NCBI GenBank assembly: GCA_003142035.1
Contig: PLOF01000055.1
Location: forward strand, 55,344 to 108,366
Reading direction: 5' to 3'
Origin: Candidatus Dormiibacterota bacterium
Lineage (GTDB): Bacteria > Chloroflexota > Dormibacteria > Aeolococcales > Aeolococcaceae
Length of the DNA stretch: 53,023 nt
The position numbers and the translations under genes were made by a program. Below are positions 43,038 through 51,876 of the stretch, one piece after another. The first letter of the stretch is position 1. Each line of letters starts with the position of its first letter. The notes beneath the pieces were generated by a model. The model did not search any database, was not told the DNA's origin, and saw only the letters and a program-made list of their open reading frames with translations.

Positions 43038-44615
43038 GTGGCGGGCCACCTCAACCTCCCGACAACTCCGAGGACACCTCCTATCGACATCCTGGCCTTT
43101 GTTGCCCTTGGGCTGGGCGTGGTCATCGCCGTGTCTGGCCTCGTCTATGCACGGCGCCTTCGCGACACCGTCACGGCGTCGCGCGAGGTCGAGACGGCCC
43201 GCCTCCACGAGGAGCGGGGGGCGGCCGAGCAGGAACGTGCTTCGATCGTGCTCGCCGCGCGCGAGGAGGCCCACCGGCTCCGCTCCGAGACCGAGTCCGA
43301 GGTCCGTGAACGCCGCGGCGAGATGGCACGCCTGGAGCAGCGCCTCGCCCAGCGCGAGGAGGGGCTCGAGAAGCGCAACCGCGATGTCGAGCAGGGGGAG
43401 CAGCGGCTCACCCGGCGCGAAGAGGAGCTCGAGCAGACCCGGGTCCAGATCGAGGACGAGCGCACCGGCGTCGCCAAGGAGCTGGAGAGGGTCGCGGGCA
43501 TGAGCCAGGAGGAGGCCCGGGGCGAGCTGCTCCGCGAGGTCGAGGGTGAGCTGGACCACGAGATCGCCGAACGCATCCGGTCCGCCGAGAAGCGGGTGCG
43601 CGAGGAGGCGGATGAGCGCGCTCGCGAGATTCTCATCTCCACCATGCAGCGCCACGCCTCAGAGCAGACGGGCGAGGCCGCCGTCACCGTCGTGCATCTC
43701 CCCACCGACGACCTGAAGGGGCGGATCATCGGCCGTGAGGGGCGAAACATCCGAGCCCTCGAGGCGGCCACCGGCATCGACGTCATCGTGGACGAGACCC
43801 CCGAATCGGTGGTGCTCTCCGGATTCGACCCGGTGCGCCGGGAGGTCGCCAAGGTGGCCCTGGAGCGGCTCTTCATCGACGGCCGCATCCACCCCGCGCG
43901 CATCGAAGAGGTGGTGGCCAAGAGCCGCTCGGAGATCGCCGACCGGCTGCGCGAGGAGGGCGAGGCGGCCATCCAGGAGATGGGCATCACCGGCGTCCAC
44001 CCCGAGCTCGTCAAGCTTCTCGGGACGCTCCGCTACCGGAGCTGGTACGGCGCCAACGTCCTGGTCCACAGCAAGGACACCGCCCTGGTCGCCGGGCTGC
44101 TGGCCGCAGAGATCGGCTACGACGTCCAGGAGGCGCGTGAGATCGGCCTCTTCCACGACATCGGCCACGCCGTCGAGCAGCACGTCGAGGGGTCCCACGC
44201 CATCATCGGCGGCGAAATCCTGGCCCGGCTGGGACGGCCGGCCGCGGTCGTCCACGCGGTCCGTGCGCATCACTACGACGAGGAGCCGCGGTCCATCGGG
44301 GCCTTCGTGCTCATGACCGCCGATGCCATCACCGCTTCCCGGCGCGGAGCGCGGCGGGAGACGCTCGCCTCCTCCATCAAGCGACTGGAGAGGCTGGAGC
44401 AGATCGCCGACCAGTTGCCCGGTGTCGAGCGCAGCTTCGCCATCCAGGCCGGCAAAGAGCTGCGGGTGATGGTCCGGCCGGAGGAAGTCGACGACGACCG
44501 GGCGCAGATCATGGCGCGCGAGATCGCCAAGCGGCTTCACGCCGAGGCGAGCTACACCGGCCGGATCAAGGTCGTCGTGCTCAGGGAGACCCGGAGCGTC
44601 GAATACGCCAAGTGA
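43038..44615 (+). CDS. rny: Ribonuclease Y
   Basis: Membrane-anchored endoribonuclease that starts mRNA decay in many Gram-positive bacteria. It has one N-terminal helix (IDILAFVALGLGVVIAVSGLVY), a long charged coiled coil of about 160 residues, a KH domain (DDLKGRIIGREGRNIRALEAATGIDVIVDETPE), and an HD domain (VLVHSKDTALVAGLLAAEIG, then GLFHDIGHAVEQHVEGSHAIIG). The C-terminus ends VVVLRETRSVEYAK as in the family. GTG 43038 gives 525 residues, typical for RNase Y; GTG 42975 is an alternative. Confidence 0.95.
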   Translation: MAGHLNLPTTPRTPPIDILAFVALGLGVVIAVSGLVYARRLRDTVTASREVETARLHEERGAAEQERASIVLAAREEAHRLRSETESEVRERRGEMARLEQRLAQREEGLEKRNRDVEQGEQRLTRREEELEQTRVQIEDERTGVAKELERVAGMSQEEARGELLREVEGELDHEIAERIRSAEKRVREEADERAREILISTMQRHASEQTGEAAVTVVHLPTDDLKGRIIGREGRNIRALEAATGIDVIVDETPESVVLSGFDPVRREVAKVALERLFIDGRIHPARIEEVVAKSRSEIADRLREEGEAAIQEMGITGVHPELVKLLGTLRYRSWYGANVLVHSKDTALVAGLLAAEIGYDVQEAREIGLFHDIGHAVEQHVEGSHAIIGGEILARLGRPAAVVHAVRAHHYDEEPRSIGAFVLMTADAITASRRGARRETLASSIKRLERLEQIADQLPGVERSFAIQAGKELRVMVRPEEVDDDRAQIMAREIAKRLHAEASYTGRIKVVVLRETRSVEYAK

Positions 44616-44711
44616 CCGTAGGCGCGGCAGCCATCACCTCTGATCCCTCGTAACAATCGGGTCGCAGGTGGCGGTGCGAGCCAGTGGGTGAGGACAATCC
44701 GCACTCACAGA

Positions 44712-44717
44712 TATGCT
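44712..44717 (+). promoter_or_regulatory. -10 box TATGCT of spoVS
   Basis: TATGCT lies about 50 nt upstream of the chosen spoVS start, giving a short leader. No confident -35 or sporulation sigma-factor element was recognised. Confidence 0.35.
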
Positions 44718-44769
44718 TTCGTCGTCGCAGGGATCTCAGCAACCGCCCACACAGGGCAGGGCAGCGCTC

Positions 44770-45030
44770 GTGGAAATCCTCAAGGTCTCGGCAACCAGCA
44801 AGCCGGTCTCTGTGGCCGGCGCCATCGCTGGGGTGATTCGCAGCCAGCACCGGGTAGAGGTGCAGGCCATCGGTGCCGGCGCGATCAACCAGGCCATCAA
44901 GGCCATTGCCATCTCCCGGGGCTACGTCGCCCCGGGAGGGATCGACCTGGTGTGCATCCCGTCGTTCATCGACATCTCGATCGACGGCGAGGAGCGCACC
45001 GGCATCCGCCTCCTGATCGAATCGCGCTGA
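44770..45030 (+). CDS. spoVS: Stage V sporulation protein S (SpoVS)
   Basis: An 86-residue Alba-like-fold protein, strongly conserved: EILKVSATSKPVSVAGAIAG, VEVQAIGAGAINQAIKAIAI, SRGYVAPGGIDLVCIPSFI and RTGIRLLIESR. GTG 44770 gives the standard N-terminus (MEILKVSATS); the open frame begins earlier at 44713 with unrelated residues. In Bacillus it affects septation and spore coat assembly, but it also occurs in non-sporulating phyla. Its place after rny matches the Bacillus rny-ymdB-spoVS order, with ymdB missing. Confidence 0.95.
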   Translation: MEILKVSATSKPVSVAGAIAGVIRSQHRVEVQAIGAGAINQAIKAIAISRGYVAPGGIDLVCIPSFIDISIDGEERTGIRLLIESR

Positions 45031-45151
45031 CCGCCACGCGCGCTGCCGTTACCAGAGGTCGGCGCCTTCCACGCTGACCGCCGCCGAGCGCGCGGTCTGC
45101 GACGTCAGGTTCGACTCCGCCGCGCCGCCGGCCGACCCTCGCCCGCGAAGC

Positions 45152-45403
45152 TCAGGTCGGGCCGGTGCGGTCCCGGTCCCGCTCGCGTTCCAGTTCCTCG
45201 TCGACCCAGTTCGCCCCCTCGTGGCTCTCCAGCGACTCGGGAGTGCCTGGCCGCGGCCTGACCCACGAGGGCCCAAATACCGTCTCGGGGTAGGGCAGGT
45301 TGTCGCCGAGGCTCGCCACCTCGTCATCCGGGCCCCCGGACCTGACCCAGATCAGGGCGACGAAGAAGACGGCCAGCACCGCGATGATGATCACCCCGAT
45401 CAC
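45152..45403 (-). CDS. Small single-helix membrane protein A (hypothetical)
   Basis: An 83-residue product with one N-terminal membrane helix (IGVIIIAVLAVFFVALIWV) followed by an acidic, Pro-rich soluble tail ending in a Glu/Arg-rich stretch. No family recognised. GTG 45403 is the start that leaves the helix at the N-terminus. It is the last of three short minus-strand genes of similar design between spoVS and miaB. Confidence 0.55.
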   Translation of the reverse strand: MIGVIIIAVLAVFFVALIWVRSGGPDDEVASLGDNLPYPETVFGPSWVRPRPGTPESLESHEGANWVDEELERERDRDRTGPT

Positions 45404-45452
45404 GCGGCTATCGTCGCAGGTTCCGACGACCCGTCCGGACTCGACATCGCAG

Positions 45453-45590
45453 TCAGCGGTTCCGGTAGCCCCGGAAGTAGCGGGAACGCCAGTTCACGCT
45501 CTCGGGGTCCTCGCCGCCGCGCTTCCTTCTCCAGATGTCACCGAGCACCGCGGCGACGGCGAGGGAGGCGACCAGGATGAACCACAACAC
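45453..45590 (-). CDS. Small single-helix membrane protein B (45 aa, hypothetical)
   Basis: From GTG 45590 the product is one membrane helix (LWFILVASLAVAAVLGDIW) and a basic tail ending in SRYFRGYRNR. CACAAT lies 8 nt before the GTG (on the minus strand), matching the leaderless spacing, and GGAGGA lies just before the start, so TTG 45587 is an alternative. The frame is open further upstream but without protein-like content. No family recognised. Confidence 0.45.
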   Translation of the reverse strand: MLWFILVASLAVAAVLGDIWRRKRGGEDPESVNWRSRYFRGYRNR

Positions 45591-45707
45591 GCTCCTCCAT
45601 TGTGCACCCGGCCGGTCGAGCCCAGAGAGAGCGGTCTGACGCGCCGGCGCCCACACGCCGCCGGGCTGCCGGCCCGTGCCCGGCACTCGCCGGCACGGTT
45701 CCGCGGC

Positions 45708-45869
45708 TCAGTCGTCGTCGCCGCGGGTGACGTGCCGCACCCAGTGCTGCAGGCGATCGGCAGCGGCGTCACGGTCTTCGGCCGTGCGGCTCCGCAGTGC
45801 CCACCACCTCAACCCGAAGGTCCCGAGGAGGATGAGAAGAAGCACCCCAACATAGACCGCCTGCTCCAC
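45708..45869 (-). CDS. Small single-helix membrane protein C (53 aa, hypothetical)
   Basis: GTG 45869 opens a 54-codon frame: one short membrane helix (VYVGVLLLILLGTFGLRWW) then a charged tail containing RTAEDRDAAADRLQHWVRHV and an acidic DDD end. Codon third positions are GC-rich. It points away from miaB, about 120 nt from its start. Too short for a family assignment. Confidence 0.4.
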   Translation of the reverse strand: MEQAVYVGVLLLILLGTFGLRWWALRSRTAEDRDAAADRLQHWVRHVTRGDDD

Positions 45870-45976
45870 GGGAGGACATCATGGCAGGGCCTCGCCGGCC
45901 GTGCCACGGGGGAGACCGTCTGCAGGCGCAGGAAGCTCGGCCGGCACGCTCTCGCCGCTGCCCCCGTTGCACGGGG

Positions 45977-45982
45977 TACCCT
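45977..45982 (+). promoter_or_regulatory. -10 box TACCCT of miaB
   Basis: TACCCT ends 10 nt before ATG 45993, suggesting a leaderless or very short leader for miaB. Confidence 0.35.
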
Positions 45983-45992
45983 CTGAACCTCA

Positions 45993-47378
45993 ATGTCCAC
46001 GTCGCTTCCCCTGCTCAGCCCGTCTGCCCGCGGCTTCCAGGCGATCCCGCTCGCCCAGCGCCCCGCCGGTCGCCAACCGATCGTCCCCGTGCTCGGAAGA
46101 CCGCCCCGCGTCCACCTCTGGCACATCGGCTGCCAGATGAACGACGCCGACCACGAGATGCTCGCCGAGCGCTTTGCGGAGATCGGCTGCGTCCCCGACG
46201 CCGCCCTGGACGACGCGGATCTTGCGGTGCTGATCACCTGCGCGGTGCGGCAGAACGCGGAGCAGAAGGTCTACGGCAAGTTCCGCGACCTCATCGAGTG
46301 GAAGCGGGCGCGCCCCGGGCGTGCCGTCGCCATGACCGGCTGCATGGCGGTCGAGCACGGCTCAGCTCTCCTGCGCAAGCTCCCCGAGCTCGACTACCTC
46401 TTCGACGTGCGCGACTGCGACGGCTTCTTCGCGCGGCTCCAGTCGGTGCACGGCACCGACCTCGACGGGCCCATGCCCATGCCCGCCTCCGACCGGCTGC
46501 TCGCCTACGTCTCGGTGATGGGCGGCTGCAACGAGATGTGCACCTACTGCATCGTCCCCTTTGTCCGTGGCCGGGAGGCGAGCCGCCCGCTGGGCGCGAT
46601 CGTGGAGGACGTTCACCGCCTGGTGGAGCGGGGGGTGCGCGAGGTGACCCTCCTCGGCCAGAACGTCAACTCCTACTGCGACCCGACGACCGGTGCCGGC
46701 CTGCCCGAACTGCTCGCCGCGGTCGACAGTGTCCCCGGGCTCTGGCGCCTGCGCTTCCTCACCTCGCATCCGCGCAACGCGGTCCCGGGGCTCTTCGAGG
46801 CGATGCGGGACCTTCCCGCCGTCTGTGAGCAGCTCCACTTGCCCGTCCAGGCGGGCGACGACGAGCTGCTCCGGCGGATGCGCCGCATGTACACCGTCGA
46901 CGAGTACCTGGAGAAGATCGCCGCGGCCCGCGCCACCGTCCCCGCCCTCGCCGTCACCACCGACATCATCGCCGGCTTCTCGGGGGAGACCGAGGCCGAG
47001 TTCCTGGGCACCGAGCGGCTGCTCAGGACGGTGCGCTTCGACGTCGTCCACCTTCAGGCTTATTCGGTCCGGCCCGGCACCGCGGCCGCCCGTCGGCCCG
47101 ACGACGTGCCGCTCACGGAGAAGAAGAGGCGGCTCAATCATCTCCTCGATCTCCAGCGCGACATCGCTCTGCAGCGCAACCTCGCCCTGGTCGGGGAGCG
47201 GATCGAGATCCTGGTCGAATCGACGACTGATGACGGGCGCCCCTTCGGTCGCACCCGCCAGGGCAAGATCGCCCTGCTGCCCGCGGGCTCCGCGGCTGCC
47301 GGCGAGCTGTGCGAGGCAACGGTTCGCACCGCCAACGCATGGCAGCTCACGGCGGACGTCGAGGCCGCGGCGGCCTGA
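45993..47378 (+). CDS. miaB: tRNA-2-methylthio-N6-dimethylallyladenosine synthase MiaB
   Basis: Radical SAM methylthiotransferase that modifies A37 of tRNAs after MiaA. The N-terminal UPF0004 domain has HLWHIGCQMNDADHE, LITCAVRQNAEQKV and MTGCMAVEHG, with the three cluster-binding cysteines. The radical SAM site is VSVMGGCNEMCTYCIVPFVRG (CxxxCxxC). EVTLLGQNVNSY, TSHPRN, LHLPVQAGDDELLRRMRRMYT and a C-terminal TRAM domain follow. At 461 residues it has about 35 extra N-terminal residues. miaA lies four genes downstream on the same strand. Confidence 0.96.
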   Translation: MSTSLPLLSPSARGFQAIPLAQRPAGRQPIVPVLGRPPRVHLWHIGCQMNDADHEMLAERFAEIGCVPDAALDDADLAVLITCAVRQNAEQKVYGKFRDLIEWKRARPGRAVAMTGCMAVEHGSALLRKLPELDYLFDVRDCDGFFARLQSVHGTDLDGPMPMPASDRLLAYVSVMGGCNEMCTYCIVPFVRGREASRPLGAIVEDVHRLVERGVREVTLLGQNVNSYCDPTTGAGLPELLAAVDSVPGLWRLRFLTSHPRNAVPGLFEAMRDLPAVCEQLHLPVQAGDDELLRRMRRMYTVDEYLEKIAAARATVPALAVTTDIIAGFSGETEAEFLGTERLLRTVRFDVVHLQAYSVRPGTAAARRPDDVPLTEKKRRLNHLLDLQRDIALQRNLALVGERIEILVESTTDDGRPFGRTRQGKIALLPAGSAAAGELCEATVRTANAWQLTADVEAAAA

Positions 47379-47398
47379 CCGGCGGGGATGGGGTGGTT

Positions 47399-50041
47399 GT
47401 GAGGGGCCGAGAGCGCGCGACGCCCCCGCACCTGCGCTCCAACGCGCTGCCCGCGGCCGGTCCCACCATCGACCTCAACGAGGCCGGGGACACGCCGATC
47501 CTCCGCGAATACCGTGCCGTCAAGGCCGAGCATCCGGACGCGCTCGTCCTGGCCCGGCTCGGGGACTTCTACGAGCTCTTCGGCACCGACGCCGAGGTCG
47601 CCGCGCCGATTCTGGAGGTGACCCTCACCGGCCGGGGGTTCGGTAGTGCCGGCCGCCTGCCGATGTGCGGGGTGCCCCATCACGCCATCGCGGCGCACCT
47701 GCGCCGGCTCCTCGACGCCGGCCACCGCGTGGTCCTCTGGGACCAGGTGGGCGAGGTGGTGGCCGGCCGCCTGGTCCGCCGCGAGGTCACCCGGGTGTTG
47801 AGCCCGGGGACGGCGGTGGACGCCGAGCTTCTGGAGGCGAGCCGGGTGGCCCGGCTGGTCGCCCTCATCGAGGCCGACGGACGGGTCGGGGTGGCGGCAT
47901 TCGACCTGGCCGGGGGCGAGCTGGTGGTGACGGAGGTCACCGGCGGGACCGGTTCAGTCGCGCTGCGCGATGAATTGGAGCGTCTCGACGTGGCCGAGCT
48001 GCTGACCGGCGACCCTGCCTCGCTGCCCCCCTCTCTCCTGCCCGGGGTGGTGCGGACCGTGCTGGCCCCGCAACTCTTCGACGCCGGTCGGGCCGCCGAG
48101 CGGCTGGCCACGGCGACCGGGACGGTGAGCCTCCTCGGCCTCGGCCTCGAGGAGATGCCCGTCGGGGTGCGTGCCGCCGGGGCGGTTCTCGGCTATTGCG
48201 AGCGCTCGCGGGTGGCCCTCGAGCCTGGGCTGCTGCGGCTCGTCCCCCGGCAGGGCGGCGAGCTGATGCGCCTCGACCCTCCCACCCGGCGCAACCTGGA
48301 GCTGCTGGAGCCGCTCGGCCGCGGCCCCAGCCTGGCCCAGCTGCTCGACCGGACCCGCACCCCCATGGGGGCGCGGCTGCTTCGGCGCCGCCTCCAGGAG
48401 CCGCTCACCGAGCCGGCACCGATCGTCGCCCGCCTCGCCGCGGTGGCGGCCCTGGTCACCGACCGCGCCCGCCGCGAGGAGCTGCGCAAGCGCATCGGCG
48501 CGGTCCGCGACCTGGAGCGGCTGGTGGGGCGCGCGGTGCAGGGACTCGCCACGCCGCGTGATCTCGGGGCGATCCGAGACGCGTGTGCGGCTCTGCCCGC
48601 CGTCGCCACGCTCATGGAGGGGCTGCCCGGCGACCTGGCCGGGCTGGCGGAGAGGGCCGTGCCCCCTGTTGAGGTCGGAGCCCAGCTCACCGAGCTGCTG
48701 GTGGAGGATCCTCCGCTGTCCGCGCGCGAGGGCGGCTTCATCCGGGACGGCGCCGATCCCGAGCTGGACGGGCTTCACGCCTCCGCGGCAGAGGCGCGCG
48801 AGTTCATCTCGGGACTGGAGGGAAGGGAGCGTGAACGCACCGGCATCCGCTCCCTCAAGGTCGGGTACAACCGCGTCTTCGGCTACTACCTGGAGATCCC
48901 CCACGCCCACCGCGACGAGGCGCCCGCCGACTACGTCCGCAAGCAGACCCTGGTGGGAGCCGAGCGCTACATCACACCCCATCTCAAGGAGCAGGAGACG
49001 GTGGTGCTCAGCGCCCGGGAACGGGCGGTGGCACGCGAGATGGAGCTGCTCGTCGAGACCACCCGGCTGGTCACCGCCCACGCCCCCGGGCTGCTCGCGT
49101 GCGCCACCGCCGTGGCCACCGCCGATGTCACCCAGTCGCTCGCCGCCGTCGCCGACGAGGAGGGCTGGACGCGCCCCGAGGTCGACCGCTCCACGGTCAC
49201 AGACATTGAGGCCGGCCGTCACCCCCTGGTCGAGACGAGCCTCGGCCGCGGCGCCTTCGTGGCCAACGACACCAGTCTGGACGTGGCCCACCGGATCGTC
49301 GTCCTCACCGGGCCCAACATGGCCGGCAAGTCCACCTACCTCCGCCAGGTGGCGCTGATCACCCTGCTCGCCCAGATCGGCAGCTTCGTGCCGGCCGAGC
49401 GCGCCCGGCTTGGGGTCTGCGACCGCATCTTCACCCGGGTGGGGGCGCAGGACGACCTCTCCGCGGGCCTCTCCACGTTCATGGTCGAGATGGCCGAGAC
49501 GGCAGCCATCCTTCGCCAGGCGACGGCACGCTCCCTGCTCGTCCTCGACGAGATCGGCCGCGGCACCTCGACGTACGACGGCCTCTCGATCGCGCAGGCG
49601 CTCGTCGAGCACATCCACGACTCCCCGCAGCTCAACTGCCGCACCCTCTTCGCCACCCACTACCACGAGCTGACCGCCCTCGCCGAACACCTCCCGCGAG
49701 TCGTCAACGCGCGCGTGGAGGTGGTGGAGGAGGGGGAGACGGTCACCTTCCTGCACCGCATCCGCCCGGGGGGCGCCGACCGCTCGTACGGGATCCAGGT
49801 CGCCAAGCTCGCCGGGCTGCCCGCCAGCCTGCTGGCCCGGGCCCGCGAGATCCTCGGAGAGCTGGAATTGCACCGCCCGATCGAGACCGACCGGCCCGCG
49901 CCGGCGCAGCTCGATCTGGGACTGGCGACGCCGCCGGCCAACCCCGTGCTCGACGAGCTGGCCGGGCTGGACCTCGACGATCTCACCCCGCGGGAGGCTC
50001 TCAGCAAGCTGGCCGAGCTGCAGGAGCGGATGGGCCGGTGA
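47399..50041 (+). CDS. mutS: DNA mismatch repair protein MutS
   Basis: Mismatch sensor and ATPase, about 880 residues. Domain I has the mismatch-stacking Phe-x-Glu in RLGDFYELFGTDAEVAA. Connector, lever (KVGYNRVFGYYLEIPHAHRDEAP, YVRKQTLVGAERYITPHLKE) and clamp regions follow. The ATPase has Walker A GPNMAGKSTYLRQ, DDLSAGLSTFMVEMAETA, LVLDEIGRGTSTYDGLSIAQA and ATHYHELTALA. A C-terminal QLDLGLA near residue 837 resembles a sliding-clamp motif. GTG 47399 is preferred; GTG 47393 is also in frame. It overlaps mutL by GTGA. Confidence 0.97.
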   Translation: MRGRERATPPHLRSNALPAAGPTIDLNEAGDTPILREYRAVKAEHPDALVLARLGDFYELFGTDAEVAAPILEVTLTGRGFGSAGRLPMCGVPHHAIAAHLRRLLDAGHRVVLWDQVGEVVAGRLVRREVTRVLSPGTAVDAELLEASRVARLVALIEADGRVGVAAFDLAGGELVVTEVTGGTGSVALRDELERLDVAELLTGDPASLPPSLLPGVVRTVLAPQLFDAGRAAERLATATGTVSLLGLGLEEMPVGVRAAGAVLGYCERSRVALEPGLLRLVPRQGGELMRLDPPTRRNLELLEPLGRGPSLAQLLDRTRTPMGARLLRRRLQEPLTEPAPIVARLAAVAALVTDRARREELRKRIGAVRDLERLVGRAVQGLATPRDLGAIRDACAALPAVATLMEGLPGDLAGLAERAVPPVEVGAQLTELLVEDPPLSAREGGFIRDGADPELDGLHASAAEAREFISGLEGRERERTGIRSLKVGYNRVFGYYLEIPHAHRDEAPADYVRKQTLVGAERYITPHLKEQETVVLSARERAVAREMELLVETTRLVTAHAPGLLACATAVATADVTQSLAAVADEEGWTRPEVDRSTVTDIEAGRHPLVETSLGRGAFVANDTSLDVAHRIVVLTGPNMAGKSTYLRQVALITLLAQIGSFVPAERARLGVCDRIFTRVGAQDDLSAGLSTFMVEMAETAAILRQATARSLLVLDEIGRGTSTYDGLSIAQALVEHIHDSPQLNCRTLFATHYHELTALAEHLPRVVNARVEVVEEGETVTFLHRIRPGGADRSYGIQVAKLAGLPASLLARAREILGELELHRPIETDRPAPAQLDLGLATPPANPVLDELAGLDLDDLTPREALSKLAELQERMGR

Positions 50042-51837
50042 CCGCCCCGATCCGCCTGCTTCCCCCGCAGGTCGCCGACGCCATCGCGGCCGGAGAGGTG
50101 GTCGAGCGGCCGGCTGCCGCCGTCAAGGAGCTCTGCGAGAACGCCCTCGACGCCGGAGCGACCCGGATCGACGTCGACCTGGAGGGTGGCGGGCTGGTGC
50201 GCATCGTGGTGGCCGACGACGGCGCCGGCATCCCGGGTGACCAGCTCCATCTGGCGGTCGCCCGCCACGCCACCTCCAAGCTCGCGACTGTGGACGACCT
50301 GGTCCGGGTTCGGAGCCTCGGCTTCCGCGGGGAGGCCCTGGCCAGCATCGCCGCGGTCAGCGACCTCGGGATCACCAGCCGCACCGCCGGGAATGAGGGT
50401 GCCTGGCTGCTCCACTCGCGGGCCGGCGAGGCCCTGGAGCAGCGAGCGGCGGCACGCGCCCCCGGCACGACGGTCGAGGTGCGCGACCTCTTCCACAACA
50501 CCCCGGCCCGGCTCGCCTTCCTCCGCAGCGAGCGCAGCGAGTCAGCGGCCGCGGTCCATGCCGTCTCCGACCTGGCCCTCACCCATCCCGAGGTCGGCTT
50601 CACCTGCAGGAGCGACGACCGCTTGGTGCTGCGCAGCCCCGGGGGCAGCCTGATCGACACGGCCACCGCGGTCTTCGGCCGTGACGCCGGGGAGCTGCTC
50701 GCCGTCGAGGGCCCCGGCGCGATCGCCGTCAGCGGTCTGATCAGCGAGCCGCGCAGCCACCGGGGGAGCCGGACCGGGCTGGTCATCGTCATCAACCGGC
50801 GCCGCGTCCACAACCGCGCCCTGGTGGTGGCGGTGGAGGAGGCGTACGCCGGGCTGCTGCCGGTGGGGCGCCATCCCTTCGGGGTGGTGGAGGTGACCCT
50901 GGACCCGGCCATGGTCGACGTCAACGTCCACCCCACCAAGCGTGAGGTCCGCCTCCGCGAGGAGGGCCGGGTCTTCACCGCCGTCCAGCACGCCTGCTGG
51001 TCGGCACTTCAGGAGGCCCGTCTCAGCGTGGCGGGGACCCGCCTGCCCCAGCTCGGCGGCGGCGTGCCCGGCGCTGCCGGCGGTGGAGAGCCGGAATTGG
51101 AGCTGCGGGAGGGGCCGGGCGGCGGGACGGTGGAGCTCTGGCCCCACGCGCTGAGGGAGGCGGCCGTGCGCGAGGCGGACGGCGCCGGCACCGCGCCCTT
51201 CCCCGGTCGCGAGCAGGCGGAGACTGCCGGCCACCGCCTCGCCGACCTCGCCCCGCTCCGGCCCCTGGCCCAGACCTCCGAGGGATGGCTGGTGGCGGAG
51301 TCGCCGCGCGGTCTGGTCCTGGTGGACCCCCACGCGGCCCACGAGAAGATCCTCTACGCCGAGCTCCTCGCCGAGGGCGACGCCGCCGTCCGCGAGAGCC
51401 GCGCGGCCACTAGCCAGCTTCTGCTCGTCGACAGCGTGGTGAGCGTGGAAGCCGCCGGCATCGAGCGACTCTCGGAGAGCTTCGACATCCTGGCCGGGCT
51501 CGGCTTCCAGATCGAGCCGTTCGGCCCCGGCCTGATCCGCTGCAGCGCCGTCCCGGCCGCGACGGCACTCCTCGACCCGGAGCGGCTGGTCCGCGACCTG
51601 CTCGACAGCCTCCCGGCAGGCGGCGACGCACCCGCCCGCCGGCGCCGCCTGGCTGCGCTCACCGCCTGCCACGCGGCCGTCCGCCTCGGCGACCGCCTCG
51701 ACCCGCGGGAGCAGCTGCGCCTGCTGGAACGCCTGGTGATCACCCCGGGCGGGCTGACCTGCCCCCACGGGCGACCGACGGTGATCGTCCTCGACGACCA
51801 CAGCCTGCGGCGTGCCTTCGGCCGCCCGACCGTCTAG
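50038..51837 (+). CDS. mutL: DNA mismatch repair protein MutL
   Basis: GHKL ATPase that links MutS to downstream repair. The N-terminal domain shows LPPQVADAIAAGEVVERPAAAVKELCENALDAGA, VADDGAGI, ARHATSKL and SLGFRGEALASI, and DVNVHPTKREVR ends the transducer. After a Gly/Glu-rich linker the C-terminal domain contains LVLVDPHAAHEKILYAEL, a form of the MutL endonuclease motif DQHAxxExxxxE with Pro in place of Gln, and a late CHAAVR and CPHGRPT. It probably nicks DNA itself. Starts GTG 50038 overlapping mutS. Confidence 0.96.
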   Translation: MTAPIRLLPPQVADAIAAGEVVERPAAAVKELCENALDAGATRIDVDLEGGGLVRIVVADDGAGIPGDQLHLAVARHATSKLATVDDLVRVRSLGFRGEALASIAAVSDLGITSRTAGNEGAWLLHSRAGEALEQRAAARAPGTTVEVRDLFHNTPARLAFLRSERSESAAAVHAVSDLALTHPEVGFTCRSDDRLVLRSPGGSLIDTATAVFGRDAGELLAVEGPGAIAVSGLISEPRSHRGSRTGLVIVINRRRVHNRALVVAVEEAYAGLLPVGRHPFGVVEVTLDPAMVDVNVHPTKREVRLREEGRVFTAVQHACWSALQEARLSVAGTRLPQLGGGVPGAAGGGEPELELREGPGGGTVELWPHALREAAVREADGAGTAPFPGREQAETAGHRLADLAPLRPLAQTSEGWLVAESPRGLVLVDPHAAHEKILYAELLAEGDAAVRESRAATSQLLLVDSVVSVEAAGIERLSESFDILAGLGFQIEPFGPGLIRCSAVPAATALLDPERLVRDLLDSLPAGGDAPARRRRLAALTACHAAVRLGDRLDPREQLRLLERLVITPGGLTCPHGRPTVIVLDDHSLRRAFGRPTV

Positions 51838-51876
51838 CAGGATGCCGAAGCACCCTGCCGGGGCTCCCTCCGCCTC

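Noticed and set aside
45108-45122. GGTTCGACTCC, another T-loop-like string, downstream of spoVS.
   Set aside because: Only two of the five T-stem pairs can form, and no anticodon arm or acceptor stem lies upstream.
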